NCBI RefSeq assembly: GCF_000215085.1
Contig: NC_015589.1
Coordinates: 682,001 to 746,000 of the forward strand
Direction: 5' to 3'
Length of the DNA stretch: 64,000 nt
Origin: Desulforamulus ruminis DSM 2154
Lineage (GTDB): Bacteria; Bacillota; Desulfotomaculia; Desulfotomaculales; Desulfotomaculaceae
Shown here: in pieces, positions 18,190-26,965 of the stretch
How the letters are laid out: the number at the start of each line of letters is the position of its first letter
How positions within the stretch are numbered: the first letter of the stretch is position 1
The notes under the pieces: generated by a model
Told to the model about the DNA's origin: nothing
Database searches by the model: none
The model's input: only the letters and a program-made list of their open reading frames with translations
Translations under genes and position numbers: made by a program

Positions 18190-18669
18190 TTGAACTTCTT
18201 AAAAAATAACCGAGGGTTAAGTATTATTGGAGATATGATTTTTTGTTGTTTTTTTTGTTTGGTCCTTTTTACTATTTTTCCTTGTATATTAAGTGCTTCA
18301 ATAAAATCACAAAAAGGAACTAGATTCTTCTCAGCCTTTCTTGAAAGTTGGAATTCATTACCAAATTATGTTTTGTGGTTCGTATATCTTTTTATTGTTC
18401 TAGTAGTTTTAGGCATCTTCTTTGAGTTGGTAATAGAGATGTCAGTATGGGGAATAGGCAGATTACCTTACTCAAAAGTTGTCGAATTCGTGAATACTAC
18501 CAATTTCCTTGGCTTAAGAAAATATACGTTTCAGAATCCCTCTTTGTCGATCGAATTACTAAAAGAAGCAAATCGTAACGAGCTAAAATATGCTGTTAAG
18601 CATCCCAAATGTCCTGAGAAAATAAAATCTAAATATAAGAAGTTTCAAAGAATGGGATTATTAATATGA
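18190..18669 (+). CDS. Small membrane protein with prepilin-like N-terminus
   Basis: TTG at 18190 is preferred over ATG 18181 because AAAGGAG abuts the ATG directly. The product then starts MNFLKNNRG-LSIIGDM, resembling the leaders of the pilin-like proteins upstream, but with Asp at +6 instead of Glu at +5. Two hydrophobic segments follow (about 16-40 and 57-80), then a basic C-terminus. The gene is much more AT-rich than its neighbours, which suggests separate acquisition. Function unknown. Confidence 0.6.
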   Translation: MNFLKNNRGLSIIGDMIFCCFFCLVLFTIFPCILSASIKSQKGTRFFSAFLESWNSLPNYVLWFVYLFIVLVVLGIFFELVIEMSVWGIGRLPYSKVVEFVNTTNFLGLRKYTFQNPSLSIELLKEANRNELKYAVKHPKCPEKIKSKYKKFQRMGLLI

Positions 18670-18686
18670 TACAAAGAATTTGAAAA

Positions 18687-18708
18687 GTAGGGAAACCCTG
18701 CTTTTTTT
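18687..18708 (+). terminator. Intrinsic terminator
   Basis: Stem GTAGGG/CCCTGC (one G-U pair) with loop AAA, followed by seven T. It ends the AT-rich small gene and isolates the surface-protein genes. Confidence 0.8.
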
Positions 18709-18711
18709 GTA

Positions 18712-19484
18712 TCCAAGGAGGAAGATGATTTGAAGAGATGGTCTATATGGGGCATCCTGGTATGTCTCTTTTTGGTTCCTGGTACAGCTCATGCCGGGCC
18801 AAAAGCGAATGAGGAAGTAATCGGCAGCAGTATCATTTCCAGCTACTATGCAATCTGGAATTATCCAAATCAACCGACCCGATACCAGGCCATGCCTACG
18901 GGCGGTTCACAACTGGGCAACCTTTCCCTGGGGCAATCGGTTCCCAGCTATTATGCGGACTATGGCTTTCCGTTTGGGGATAAAGTGAGTCAATATAAAA
19001 ATATCCGGGTGGAAGTGGTCAATCCGGAGAATATTTCATCTACAGAGTACGGGAAGGCGAATATTTGGAGAAGTGGATTAAGTCACGATGTTTTTTTAGA
19101 GAAATATATAAACTGTATGCCAACCGGTTTTAATGTAAGCCTGGCCAGCAGTGAGAGCCAATACAACAGCGTAAGGGTAAAGTGGGATCTGAATTTAAAT
19201 TATGTGGATGAGTCCCACAGCAGACGTGCGGTTGATATTAAAAGCGATCCTACGGCCATAAATTACTACGTTCCCACCTGGGGCAGCTCACCGCCCTCCG
19301 GGTTTGCCGAATCGACCTTAGCTTGGTTGTGGACCTTACCCGTGCAGCTCATCTGGTATGGCGAACCCATCCGGCCTCATGATTTGCAGTTTACTGATGC
19401 GGCACCTACGTTATTTGGCAACATTGAAGCTGGGAAAACGGTGACCGGGAACATTCGATTGAAAAATTTTACTTCTTGGCCAAC
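18712..19484 (+). repeat. 773-bp direct repeat, copy 1
   Basis: Bases 18712-19484 appear identical to 25287-26059 (offset 6575). The repeat spans the ribosome-binding site, start and first 251 codons of two paralogous secreted-protein genes, then ends abruptly inside both frames. Identity was judged by reading, not by alignment software. Confidence 0.9.
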
Positions 19485-20361
19485 TCTTCCGTCCACGACT
19501 CAATTCCGGGTCTACACCTGGGCGCAGGGAGATGCGAAACCCCTGCTGCACAATACAAAGAATATCAGCCTTGGCGGCCTTTCCAACGGGCTTTTTTCTT
19601 TTCAATTCACATGCCCGGGCAAACCGTTTATTTTGATATTAACTGCCGATATGTACCACAACGGGCGGTGGATCAATGAACCTCTAACTGTTACGACCAG
19701 CAGCGGCCCGGTCTGCAAACTGGAGGAAGAATATGTCCGAAACAAAGTGGAAGTGCCCCTGGTCCCTGGCTCCGGTGGTGCCGGACAGCCCTCCAACCTG
19801 TCGGTAACCAAGATGGAACTACAGACCCCAGAAGGCAACCCGGTGGGTGGGTACGTGACGGTCAATACACCGTATAAAGTCCAGGCTCAGTTCAAATCCA
19901 CCTTTGATCAGCCCGGCTGGGCGAAGATCCGCCTTTATGAGAAGCGCAGCACAGGGACCATGCTGCCAAAAGACGAATCAAACGCTTATTTCAGTGCCAA
20001 CGGAGAAGTCTCAAAGACCTGGGACTGGACCGGGCTTTCGACCAACGTAACCCTCTATGCCACCGTCTCCTATCGCTGGTGGGACCAGCAGAGTCAATGG
20101 GTTGAGGAATTGTTCAACGATCAACGGGAAACCACCTACGCCGATAACAAAATGGAACTAAGCACTACCGGCACGGATATTCCAGAAGGACCACCCACAC
20201 CGGGGAATTGGGCCTATCCAGTCTACTATCACCCGGTTGTAGAGGAAATGATTCCGATATATGGAACCATCGAGCACCGCCATGTGGTTCCTGGATGGGT
20301 AGAGATACCCTATACCCATCAAGATAAAGAAGCCCGGATTCGAGTCCGGTTGATCGAATAA
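18730..20361 (+). CDS. Secreted surface protein A1
   Basis: 543-aa protein with a signal peptide (RWSIWGILVCLFLVPGTAHA). TTG at 18730 is 8 bp after AAGGAGG. Residues 1-251 are identical to protein A2 at 25305; the remainder is homologous but diverged. The later part has Ig/CARDB-like beta-rich stretches (FGNIEAGKTVTGNIRLKNF) and a C-terminal YYHPVVEEMIPIYGT shared with A2. No cell-wall anchor motif is seen. Position beside the pilus operon suggests a pilus-associated or adhesin role, which is inference only. Confidence 0.75.
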   Translation: MKRWSIWGILVCLFLVPGTAHAGPKANEEVIGSSIISSYYAIWNYPNQPTRYQAMPTGGSQLGNLSLGQSVPSYYADYGFPFGDKVSQYKNIRVEVVNPENISSTEYGKANIWRSGLSHDVFLEKYINCMPTGFNVSLASSESQYNSVRVKWDLNLNYVDESHSRRAVDIKSDPTAINYYVPTWGSSPPSGFAESTLAWLWTLPVQLIWYGEPIRPHDLQFTDAAPTLFGNIEAGKTVTGNIRLKNFTSWPTLPSTTQFRVYTWAQGDAKPLLHNTKNISLGGLSNGLFSFQFTCPGKPFILILTADMYHNGRWINEPLTVTTSSGPVCKLEEEYVRNKVEVPLVPGSGGAGQPSNLSVTKMELQTPEGNPVGGYVTVNTPYKVQAQFKSTFDQPGWAKIRLYEKRSTGTMLPKDESNAYFSANGEVSKTWDWTGLSTNVTLYATVSYRWWDQQSQWVEELFNDQRETTYADNKMELSTTGTDIPEGPPTPGNWAYPVYYHPVVEEMIPIYGTIEHRHVVPGWVEIPYTHQDKEARIRVRLIE

Positions 20362-20376
20362 AAGGGGTGTTTCAAA

Positions 20377-22629
20377 TTGAAAAAACAACTTCTCAAAATT
20401 TTAACCCTTACCCTTATAATTGCCTGTCTGGGGGCGGTTCCTTTACAGGCAGAAACGAAACATATGCAGTGGATTACCATCCAGAATCTTAAAGATCGCA
20501 ATGGGAATCCACTGAGTGATCGAAATGTGTACGGGTATTTTCAGGACTTTGGTTCCAATCAAATCTTCGTTGAATGCGACAGCACAGGAAAGCCCTCCGG
20601 GAGATGCTACTACAATACTCAAGAGATCAAGGTGACCACCGAGGAGGTAGTGGTCGATTATCAAAAAAAGAAATATGAGGATTGGACTAAGACTAAGAGA
20701 GTTGATCCGGTAGATGTCACCCTGATGGCTCCCAATGTTATGACCGGAACCTCCTGGGATTGGGATTATTATGACCAAACCGGAGAGATGCGTTCTCTGG
20801 CCAAAGGGCCGGTGCAGTGGCCAGGTAATACCGGAGCTTATTTAATCCCTGGTTCTGACCCGGACTACTGGTTAATTGTCGCCAAAGTTTACAATCCCAA
20901 TCCTTTTTCGGTGAAAGCAACTGTTTCGGTTGATCTCAGCGATTGGCGGAATGGGTTTTCTGAATATGATAACAACAATGCTTTGGCTTTGACCAAAAAC
21001 GTGGATGTGATCTTGGAGGCCAATGACACCAAATTTGTCCTAATCAACCGGGGGAAAAAGTATCCGATCATCGGAGAAGAGATTGAATGGCGTTCCGAAG
21101 TCAATATGGATGCCTGGTCTGAAGCCTATTATACCGCCTCGGTCACAGAGAATTTGGACCCCGAACTGCCGGACAGCCTAAAACCCAACAAGGGTTTTAT
21201 TTCTTTTACCAATTATTCTGGCAAGCCTCCAGAACCCAACAATCTCAGTGGGGGCTATACCATGACTCATTATATCCGATGCTATCCTGAAGGCGTTTCG
21301 TCGAACAGCTCAAACTACTGGCTTTTCGATGGGACGGTTTCCCTCGTTCAAACCGGATGGGCAGTGACCCCTGGTAGCAGCAGCAAAAATCCTGATTTGG
21401 CGAAACAGAAGATGGAAACGTTTTTCTCCGGACGGGCGCCGGACCAGGTGCCCTATGTCGATCATGACGGGAACTCAAAGATCATTGATAACATTCGATT
21501 CTCCAAGCTCGAGAATAATGGGGTTCAGGTTTCAAATCCACAGCAGAACTACTTTGACAATCCAGGGCCGGTTTTAGTTGATTATACTAACGCCGCAGAT
21601 TATAACCTTAACGTCAAGGTGTTGAGTACCGACGCGCCAGGATATGCTGGATGGATCGACAGTCTTCCGGTTCTGAAATATGAGCTGACGTTTCTAGAAT
21701 TTTATCGATTCCAACCCACCGTGGGGACTGATGTAGGGAAGCTGGTAAAAGAAGTGATTCCAGGCTATATCGTAAGGGCCTCCACGATTAATCGGCCTTA
21801 CTTTGAAATTACAGATACCTACACCGATTACAACATAACCCTTGTGAAAGCTAGCCGGTCGGAAAACAATTATTACAGTGTTAAAATACAACATTACGTG
21901 ACGATCCGAGGTATAAACAATTCACAAGTCCGAGTAACCTTCCCAAACTGTTCTCTGGCATCTCCAAATTTCTGGGCCGGCAAGGGGGGGATCGACGCCT
22001 ACCTGGATGACCGGATCGGATATAACGTGAATGTCATTCCGAACATTTCGGATCAAAGTTCCGGGTTGTTGAACACCTTCTCCTTGGGTGATATAACCCT
22101 AGAACCCGGTGAAAGCAAGGTTGTATATAGTGGTCCGGTTACTTCCGAGATTATGGTATATCAAACAGTCGGACGGGGAGAGGGGTATAGTCCTTTGTAC
22201 CTTAATCAAACATATGTTGATGATGCTGTTAGAAACGTAGCACCTAGCTATTTTAGCTGGGTTGGAGAGATGGCTTTTCTTAGCACTGGAAATCAAATAG
22301 TCATTAATCCCAGTGGTTCGGATGTGTTAAGTTTAAATAATGCCTACGCCAAATATAAAGACAAAAAAGACTATAAATATAAAGATATTGGCTTTGTGGC
22401 ATTGGATGGCCCCAAGTTTATACGAAAGCTGTCCTATTTTAATGGAGAAGGTTTGGCCATGAAGGCATCGGATGAAGTCTGGGCCCAAATCATGGCCAAT
22501 AAAATTTTGACTAGCAGAGTGAATCCTTCAGTCAGTTCAACCATGTACGCCGCCTTCTGGCCTGCCATGACTTACGTGAGCAAAACCGGGTGGAGCTGCA
22601 GCTTAAGTTACTACAATATTTTTTATTAG
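20377..22629 (+). CDS. Large secreted protein B1
   Basis: 750-aa protein with a signal peptide (about residues 1-25, ending LQA), TTG start behind AAAAGGGGTG. Unrecognised, but homologous to the split gene at 26966-29240: both contain WDWDYYDQTGE / DMDYY-GETGE, then WPGNT or WPGDT and YLIVA-VxNPNxF. The A and B genes are adjacent in both sets, so the products probably act together at the surface. Confidence 0.72.
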   Translation: MKKQLLKILTLTLIIACLGAVPLQAETKHMQWITIQNLKDRNGNPLSDRNVYGYFQDFGSNQIFVECDSTGKPSGRCYYNTQEIKVTTEEVVVDYQKKKYEDWTKTKRVDPVDVTLMAPNVMTGTSWDWDYYDQTGEMRSLAKGPVQWPGNTGAYLIPGSDPDYWLIVAKVYNPNPFSVKATVSVDLSDWRNGFSEYDNNNALALTKNVDVILEANDTKFVLINRGKKYPIIGEEIEWRSEVNMDAWSEAYYTASVTENLDPELPDSLKPNKGFISFTNYSGKPPEPNNLSGGYTMTHYIRCYPEGVSSNSSNYWLFDGTVSLVQTGWAVTPGSSSKNPDLAKQKMETFFSGRAPDQVPYVDHDGNSKIIDNIRFSKLENNGVQVSNPQQNYFDNPGPVLVDYTNAADYNLNVKVLSTDAPGYAGWIDSLPVLKYELTFLEFYRFQPTVGTDVGKLVKEVIPGYIVRASTINRPYFEITDTYTDYNITLVKASRSENNYYSVKIQHYVTIRGINNSQVRVTFPNCSLASPNFWAGKGGIDAYLDDRIGYNVNVIPNISDQSSGLLNTFSLGDITLEPGESKVVYSGPVTSEIMVYQTVGRGEGYSPLYLNQTYVDDAVRNVAPSYFSWVGEMAFLSTGNQIVINPSGSDVLSLNNAYAKYKDKKDYKYKDIGFVALDGPKFIRKLSYFNGEGLAMKASDEVWAQIMANKILTSRVNPSVSSTMYAAFWPAMTYVSKTGWSCSLSYYNIFY

Positions 22630-22635
22630 GAGGTA

Positions 22636-23076
22636 GTGCTGATGAAAGAGAATTGGAAAAGATATATATCCTATGTTGTCGTACTGGTTCTCGGTATTGG
22701 GGTTGGCATTGGTGGGTACTGGTACTACACAGTCAAACTCCCGGAACAAAGAGCCTATAAATTGGCTCAGGAGCAATCCGAGCGATTTAATAGCATGGTC
22801 CGAACTGGTAAAGTACTCTCTATTAAAGAAAAGGAAATTGCCTTACAAGTAATGAAAAAGGGGCGGGAGGATATAACGGACCAAAATCTAATTGAGAAAA
22901 TCAAAGTCTCCGATGAAACCATCATTCAGGAAGGAATGGACCATATTAAGCCACCGGGGGAAAGCTTTCTATTGAGAGATTATATCCAAGAAGGGATGAA
23001 TGTTGATCTTCTAGTTGAAAATGGAGAAGCCCTAATTTTACATTTCGATAAAAGGGTTGGCTCGACAGAAAAATAA
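22636..23076 (+). CDS. Membrane-anchored protein, paralogue of 17433-17855
   Basis: 146-aa protein with an N-terminal anchor (YVVVLVLGIGVGIGGYWYY) and a small outside domain (ETIIQEGMDHIKPPGE). TTAGGAGG precedes the ATG. It completes an A1-B1-C1 group and resembles the gene at 17433 in layout and motifs. Function unknown. Confidence 0.7.
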   Translation: MLMKENWKRYISYVVVLVLGIGVGIGGYWYYTVKLPEQRAYKLAQEQSERFNSMVRTGKVLSIKEKEIALQVMKKGREDITDQNLIEKIKVSDETIIQEGMDHIKPPGESFLLRDYIQEGMNVDLLVENGEALILHFDKRVGSTEK

Positions 23077-23099
23077 TGCGGCATCAGGTACTCGAAGAC

Positions 23100-23128
23100 T
23101 TGATTTCTTAGAAAATTTACTATATAAT
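23100..23128 (+). promoter_or_regulatory. Promoter of the phd/PIN operon
   Basis: TTGATT, 17-bp spacer, TATAAT, ending about 30 bp before the antitoxin ATG. Close to the vegetative consensus. Confidence 0.75.
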
Positions 23129-23158
23129 ACATTTAAAAGCACTTTTGGATGTGATTTT

Positions 23159-23461
23159 ATGAAAATGATTAGTATTACAGACATGAGGAGAAATGCCAAA
23201 GATGTGTTGTCTGAAGTGGTGAACACCAAAAAACCGGTGGTGATTTTACAAAGATCTAAACCGGTGGCCTATTTGGTGGACGCTGAGAGCTATGAAAAAA
23301 TGCAGCATTCACTTGAGGCCGATGAATTCAAAGAAACCCGGATGAAGAGTTTAGAAACCCTACTTCGCATAAAAGAAAAGACGGCTTCTCGAACAGGGAA
23401 ACAGGGTGATTCCACCGTTTTAATTAGGGAACTCCGTGAAGGTATTGGTCGCCATGAGTAG
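23159..23461 (+). CDS. Phd/YefM-type antitoxin
   Basis: 100-aa antitoxin expected to neutralise the PIN toxin encoded next and to repress the operon. ATG at 23159 is chosen: it lies 30 bp after the -10 box and starts the conserved MISITDMRRNAKDVLSEV. The motif KPVVILQRSKPVAYLVD is typical of Phd/YefM. Its stop overlaps the toxin start by 8 bp, which suggests coupled translation. Confidence 0.88.
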   Translation: MKMISITDMRRNAKDVLSEVVNTKKPVVILQRSKPVAYLVDAESYEKMQHSLEADEFKETRMKSLETLLRIKEKTASRTGKQGDSTVLIRELREGIGRHE

Positions 23462-23921
23462 ATATATTTGCGTTGATAGCTCCGTTTTTGTGAAACTGTT
23501 TATTGAAGAAGATGATAGCCATAAAGCAAAAGTATTATTCCACAAGATTATTGAGGATGATCAAATTATTGTTCTACCGGCTTTTGCCTGGGCTGAGATC
23601 GGGAGTATTATTCGGAAGAAAATTAGACGGAACGAACTGAGTCTCCGGGAAGCAGACGAAACTTGGTCTGCCTTTAGACATTTTCCCGGCATCCTCTATC
23701 TTGAAGAGGAAACGATTGCAGACAGAGCATGGAAAATTAGCCGTTACTTTGATTTACCAACCCTCTATGATGCTGCATTTTTGGCAGTTTCCGAGGAGAT
23801 TCAATGGAAGACGGGAGAGACCTGTGAGTTTTGGACGGCAGATGAAAGGCTGGCCCAAGACCTCAAAGGGAAGAAAGACTATGTCTCTTTACTTAAAGAG
23901 ATTGGATTAGACAGGGAATAA
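23454..23921 (+). CDS. PIN-domain (VapC-like) toxin
   Basis: 155-aa predicted ribonuclease. ATG at 23454 overlaps the antitoxin end. Conserved acidic residues of the PIN fold are visible: YICVDSSVFVKLF near the start, WAEI in the middle, LYDAAFLAVSEE and FWTADERLAQ towards the end. VapC toxins usually cut tRNA or rRNA; the target here is unknown. The pair lies between the two surface-protein sets and could stabilise that region. Confidence 0.87.
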   Translation: MSRYICVDSSVFVKLFIEEDDSHKAKVLFHKIIEDDQIIVLPAFAWAEIGSIIRKKIRRNELSLREADETWSAFRHFPGILYLEEETIADRAWKISRYFDLPTLYDAAFLAVSEEIQWKTGETCEFWTADERLAQDLKGKKDYVSLLKEIGLDRE

Positions 23922-23952
23922 TTTAATAGGGTGATTTAGGAGGGAAATTATT

Positions 23953-24852
23953 ATGAAGCGATGGATCATTGGCATACTCACCGGCTGCCTGGCCTTAATA
24001 CTGGCCACCGGCGCTATGGCGGGCAACGCTACCCATAAAGTCTACTTTATTGTAGGCCAGAACAGCTACAATGCGGATGGCCAGATAAAACAGATGGACG
24101 CCGCGACCTTTATTGAGCATGACCGGACTTACGTGCCCGTCCGGTTCCTGGGCTATGCCCTGGGCGTGAGTAGCGAAGGAATCAAATGGCAGGATCCCAG
24201 TGCGATCCTGGCCATGGGGGACACCACTATAACGTTGACCATGGGGAGCAGGCAGTACCAGGTCAACGGTCAGACCCAGTCCATGGACGTGACCCCGATC
24301 AACAGAAACGGCCGCATTTACCTGCCGGCCCGGTTTGTTGCCGAGGCCTTTGGTTATGAAGTAGGCTGGGATAACGTGAAAAGAGCGGTACTGATTGGAC
24401 CCAAAGGGGAGCTGCCTAGCCTTCCGGTCATTGACATCACTGGCCAGGGGGAACCTATTGCCGGAAAGCCCTGGGCAAATTATTTTGACGGAAAAGGAAC
24501 CGTGGTAAACAAGGATATTAGTGACCTGAATACTCAGTCCTTTAAAATACATGATATGATTGTCCATGGGGTTACGGTTACAAGGGATGAAATTATTGTA
24601 ACAATAGAAGGGAAGAAAAGTACTACAGGTATCAGAGTATATATGTATGAAAACGATAATTTGTTACGCGCCAGAGATAACTATACAACCTATGATAAAG
24701 GAGGCGTACATGATTTTAAATACCCGGTACTAAAGGTTACTGATGAATTAGTTAGGAACTTACCACCTGCCAATATCAGTAAAATGAAGTACATTTTCCT
24801 TAAATGGGTGGATACAATTCTTGTAATCAACAACCCATTGTACAAAGGCTAA
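23953..24852 (+). CDS. Secreted protein with copper-amine-oxidase-N (stalk) domain
   Basis: 299-aa secreted protein. A signal peptide (residues 1-23) is followed by two beta-rich repeats typical of the Cu_amine_oxidN1/stalk domain (TFIEHDRTYVPVRFLGYALG and INRNGRIYLPARFVAEAFGY). Such domains are common on surface proteins of Gram-positive bacteria and do not imply oxidase activity. The C-terminal 130 residues are unrecognised and more AT-rich. TTAGGAGG precedes the ATG. A hairpin with T run follows. Confidence 0.85.
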   Translation: MKRWIIGILTGCLALILATGAMAGNATHKVYFIVGQNSYNADGQIKQMDAATFIEHDRTYVPVRFLGYALGVSSEGIKWQDPSAILAMGDTTITLTMGSRQYQVNGQTQSMDVTPINRNGRIYLPARFVAEAFGYEVGWDNVKRAVLIGPKGELPSLPVIDITGQGEPIAGKPWANYFDGKGTVVNKDISDLNTQSFKIHDMIVHGVTVTRDEIIVTIEGKKSTTGIRVYMYENDNLLRARDNYTTYDKGGVHDFKYPVLKVTDELVRNLPPANISKMKYIFLKWVDTILVINNPLYKG

Positions 24853-24882
24853 GGAGCAGTCAAAAGCTGCTTCTTTTTTTAT
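24852..24882 (+). terminator. Intrinsic terminator
   Basis: Stem around AGCAG/CTGCT with flanking G-U pairs, followed by seven T. Confidence 0.75.
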
Positions 24883-24909
24883 ATATCCGTTTAAGAAGAG
24901 GGGAATTAA

Positions 24910-25212
24910 GTGAAGGATATAACGGAAATTGCAATATTAATTTCAGTCATTCTCAATTTTATCTTGCTATTTTATTTTTCAGGGAAGGAAAATTCTTCGT
25001 TAAGGCAAAAAATAAAATACTCCATATTATCAGCAATACCTTCTATGTTAATTTTTTCATTCTGGATAATATTTCAAGGCAGTATCAAGTTATTGTCATA
25101 TTCTTCGCAGATTAACGTGGTACATATTTTTCTAGTACTTGGAGTTGTTGCGCTTTTTGGGCTGGGTTTGATTATATTAGGGATAGCTTATTTATACTGT
25201 CAAACTAGTTAA
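24910..25212 (+). CDS. Small AT-rich membrane protein
   Basis: 100-aa protein with three predicted membrane segments (about 5-24, 37-57, 72-95). GTG at 24910 follows AAGAGGGGAATT. No family recognised. Base composition is clearly lower in GC than the neighbouring surface genes. Confidence 0.6.
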   Translation: MKDITEIAILISVILNFILLFYFSGKENSSLRQKIKYSILSAIPSMLIFSFWIIFQGSIKLLSYSSQINVVHIFLVLGVVALFGLGLIILGIAYLYCQTS

Positions 25213-25258
25213 ATCATAAATTTAACGTGTATTTAACAATGATGGTTACGTCAACCCG

Positions 25259-25280
25259 AACCCGCCTCTCGCGGGTTTTT
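25259..25280 (+). terminator. Intrinsic terminator before surface protein A2
   Basis: Stem AACCCGC/GCGGGTT with loop CTCTC and a T run. Confidence 0.85.
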
Positions 25281-25286
25281 ATTAAT

Positions 25287-26059
25287 TCCAAGGAGGAAGA
25301 TGATTTGAAGAGATGGTCTATATGGGGCATCCTGGTATGTCTCTTTTTGGTTCCTGGTACAGCTCATGCCGGGCCAAAAGCGAATGAGGAAGTAATCGGC
25401 AGCAGTATCATTTCCAGCTACTATGCAATCTGGAATTATCCAAATCAACCGACCCGATACCAGGCCATGCCTACGGGCGGTTCACAACTGGGCAACCTTT
25501 CCCTGGGGCAATCGGTTCCCAGCTATTATGCGGACTATGGCTTTCCGTTTGGGGATAAAGTGAGTCAATATAAAAATATCCGGGTGGAAGTGGTCAATCC
25601 GGAGAATATTTCATCTACAGAGTACGGGAAGGCGAATATTTGGAGAAGTGGATTAAGTCACGATGTTTTTTTAGAGAAATATATAAACTGTATGCCAACC
25701 GGTTTTAATGTAAGCCTGGCCAGCAGTGAGAGCCAATACAACAGCGTAAGGGTAAAGTGGGATCTGAATTTAAATTATGTGGATGAGTCCCACAGCAGAC
25801 GTGCGGTTGATATTAAAAGCGATCCTACGGCCATAAATTACTACGTTCCCACCTGGGGCAGCTCACCGCCCTCCGGGTTTGCCGAATCGACCTTAGCTTG
25901 GTTGTGGACCTTACCCGTGCAGCTCATCTGGTATGGCGAACCCATCCGGCCTCATGATTTGCAGTTTACTGATGCGGCACCTACGTTATTTGGCAACATT
26001 GAAGCTGGGAAAACGGTGACCGGGAACATTCGATTGAAAAATTTTACTTCTTGGCCAAC
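25287..26059 (+). repeat. 773-bp direct repeat, copy 2
   Basis: Second copy of the repeat at 18712-19484, same orientation. Recombination between the two would delete 6575 bp and produce an A1/A2 chimera. Confidence 0.9.
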
Positions 26060-26951
26060 CATTGCTAGTTATACGAAGATGCGGGTCTATACTTGGGAAG
26101 AGGGGGCGGCTAAGCCAGAGCTGCACAACACTTATTCGGTCACCCTGGGGGGTCTTACGGAGGCTCCTTTTTCATTCGGTTTTAAGGTACCGCCGAAGCC
26201 TTTTAAGTTGATACTGACCGCGAATATCTATAACAATACCGGCAGCTATGTGAATGAGCCGTTGGCCATTTCCACGAGTACCGGACCTTTGTCGAAGCCC
26301 GAGGAAGAATATGCGAAAAACAAAGTGGAAGTCTACCTGGTTCCTTCTTCGCCTGGCAGTGGTGGAGGCGGTGAAACCACACAGGCCAATTTAGCCGTCA
26401 CTTCCCTTGAAATCCTGAACGCAAATGGTGATCCGGTAGGTGGAACCTTGACAGCCGGCAGATCCTATCAGGTCAAAGCAAAGTACTCTTCCACCTTTGA
26501 TATTAGTGGTTCTGCCCGGGTGTGTCTCTTTTACAAAGACAGCTCTGGCAATGTGCGACAGATTGGAGATTCCTATTATAAAACCTTCTCGCCCAAGGGC
26601 TCTGGAGAAACAACCTGGACCTGGAGCGCGGGATCAAATGGAACCCTGATTGGTACCATCAACCTGGAATGGCGTGGTGGGACTACTTTTAACAACATGC
26701 AATTTGAGGGAAGAACGGAAACGACGTATGCGGATAATAAAAGGGAGCTGTCAACCACGGTAGGCGACAGCCCGCCGATTCCTCCAACCTCCCAGCATGT
26801 TTCCACCTCGCTTTATTATCATCCGGAAGTTGAAGAAATGATCCCGATTTACAAGACTGTTACGGAGACTGTATTTGTTCCGGATGTCCGGAAGATTCCC
26901 TATACCAAAGACGACCGGCAAGCTAAAATCCGGGTCTATCTTGTGAAGTAG
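25305..26951 (+). CDS. Secreted surface protein A2
   Basis: 548-aa paralogue of A1. TTG at 25305 matches the A1 start exactly; the frame is open upstream to 25227, but that part lies before the ribosome-binding site. Residues 1-251 equal A1. The remainder is homologous but diverged, with a Gly-rich linker (SSPGSGGGGETT) and the shared C-terminal YYHPEVEEMIPIYKT. It is followed 15 bp later by the B2 gene. Confidence 0.75.
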   Translation: MKRWSIWGILVCLFLVPGTAHAGPKANEEVIGSSIISSYYAIWNYPNQPTRYQAMPTGGSQLGNLSLGQSVPSYYADYGFPFGDKVSQYKNIRVEVVNPENISSTEYGKANIWRSGLSHDVFLEKYINCMPTGFNVSLASSESQYNSVRVKWDLNLNYVDESHSRRAVDIKSDPTAINYYVPTWGSSPPSGFAESTLAWLWTLPVQLIWYGEPIRPHDLQFTDAAPTLFGNIEAGKTVTGNIRLKNFTSWPTIASYTKMRVYTWEEGAAKPELHNTYSVTLGGLTEAPFSFGFKVPPKPFKLILTANIYNNTGSYVNEPLAISTSTGPLSKPEEEYAKNKVEVYLVPSSPGSGGGGETTQANLAVTSLEILNANGDPVGGTLTAGRSYQVKAKYSSTFDISGSARVCLFYKDSSGNVRQIGDSYYKTFSPKGSGETTWTWSAGSNGTLIGTINLEWRGGTTFNNMQFEGRTETTYADNKRELSTTVGDSPPIPPTSQHVSTSLYYHPEVEEMIPIYKTVTETVFVPDVRKIPYTKDDRQAKIRVYLVK

Positions 26952-26965
26952 TGAGGTGAATTTAT

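Noticed and set aside
25227-25304. N-terminal extension of surface protein A2
   Set aside because: It lies upstream of the ribosome-binding site and over a terminator, and is absent from the identical A1 gene.
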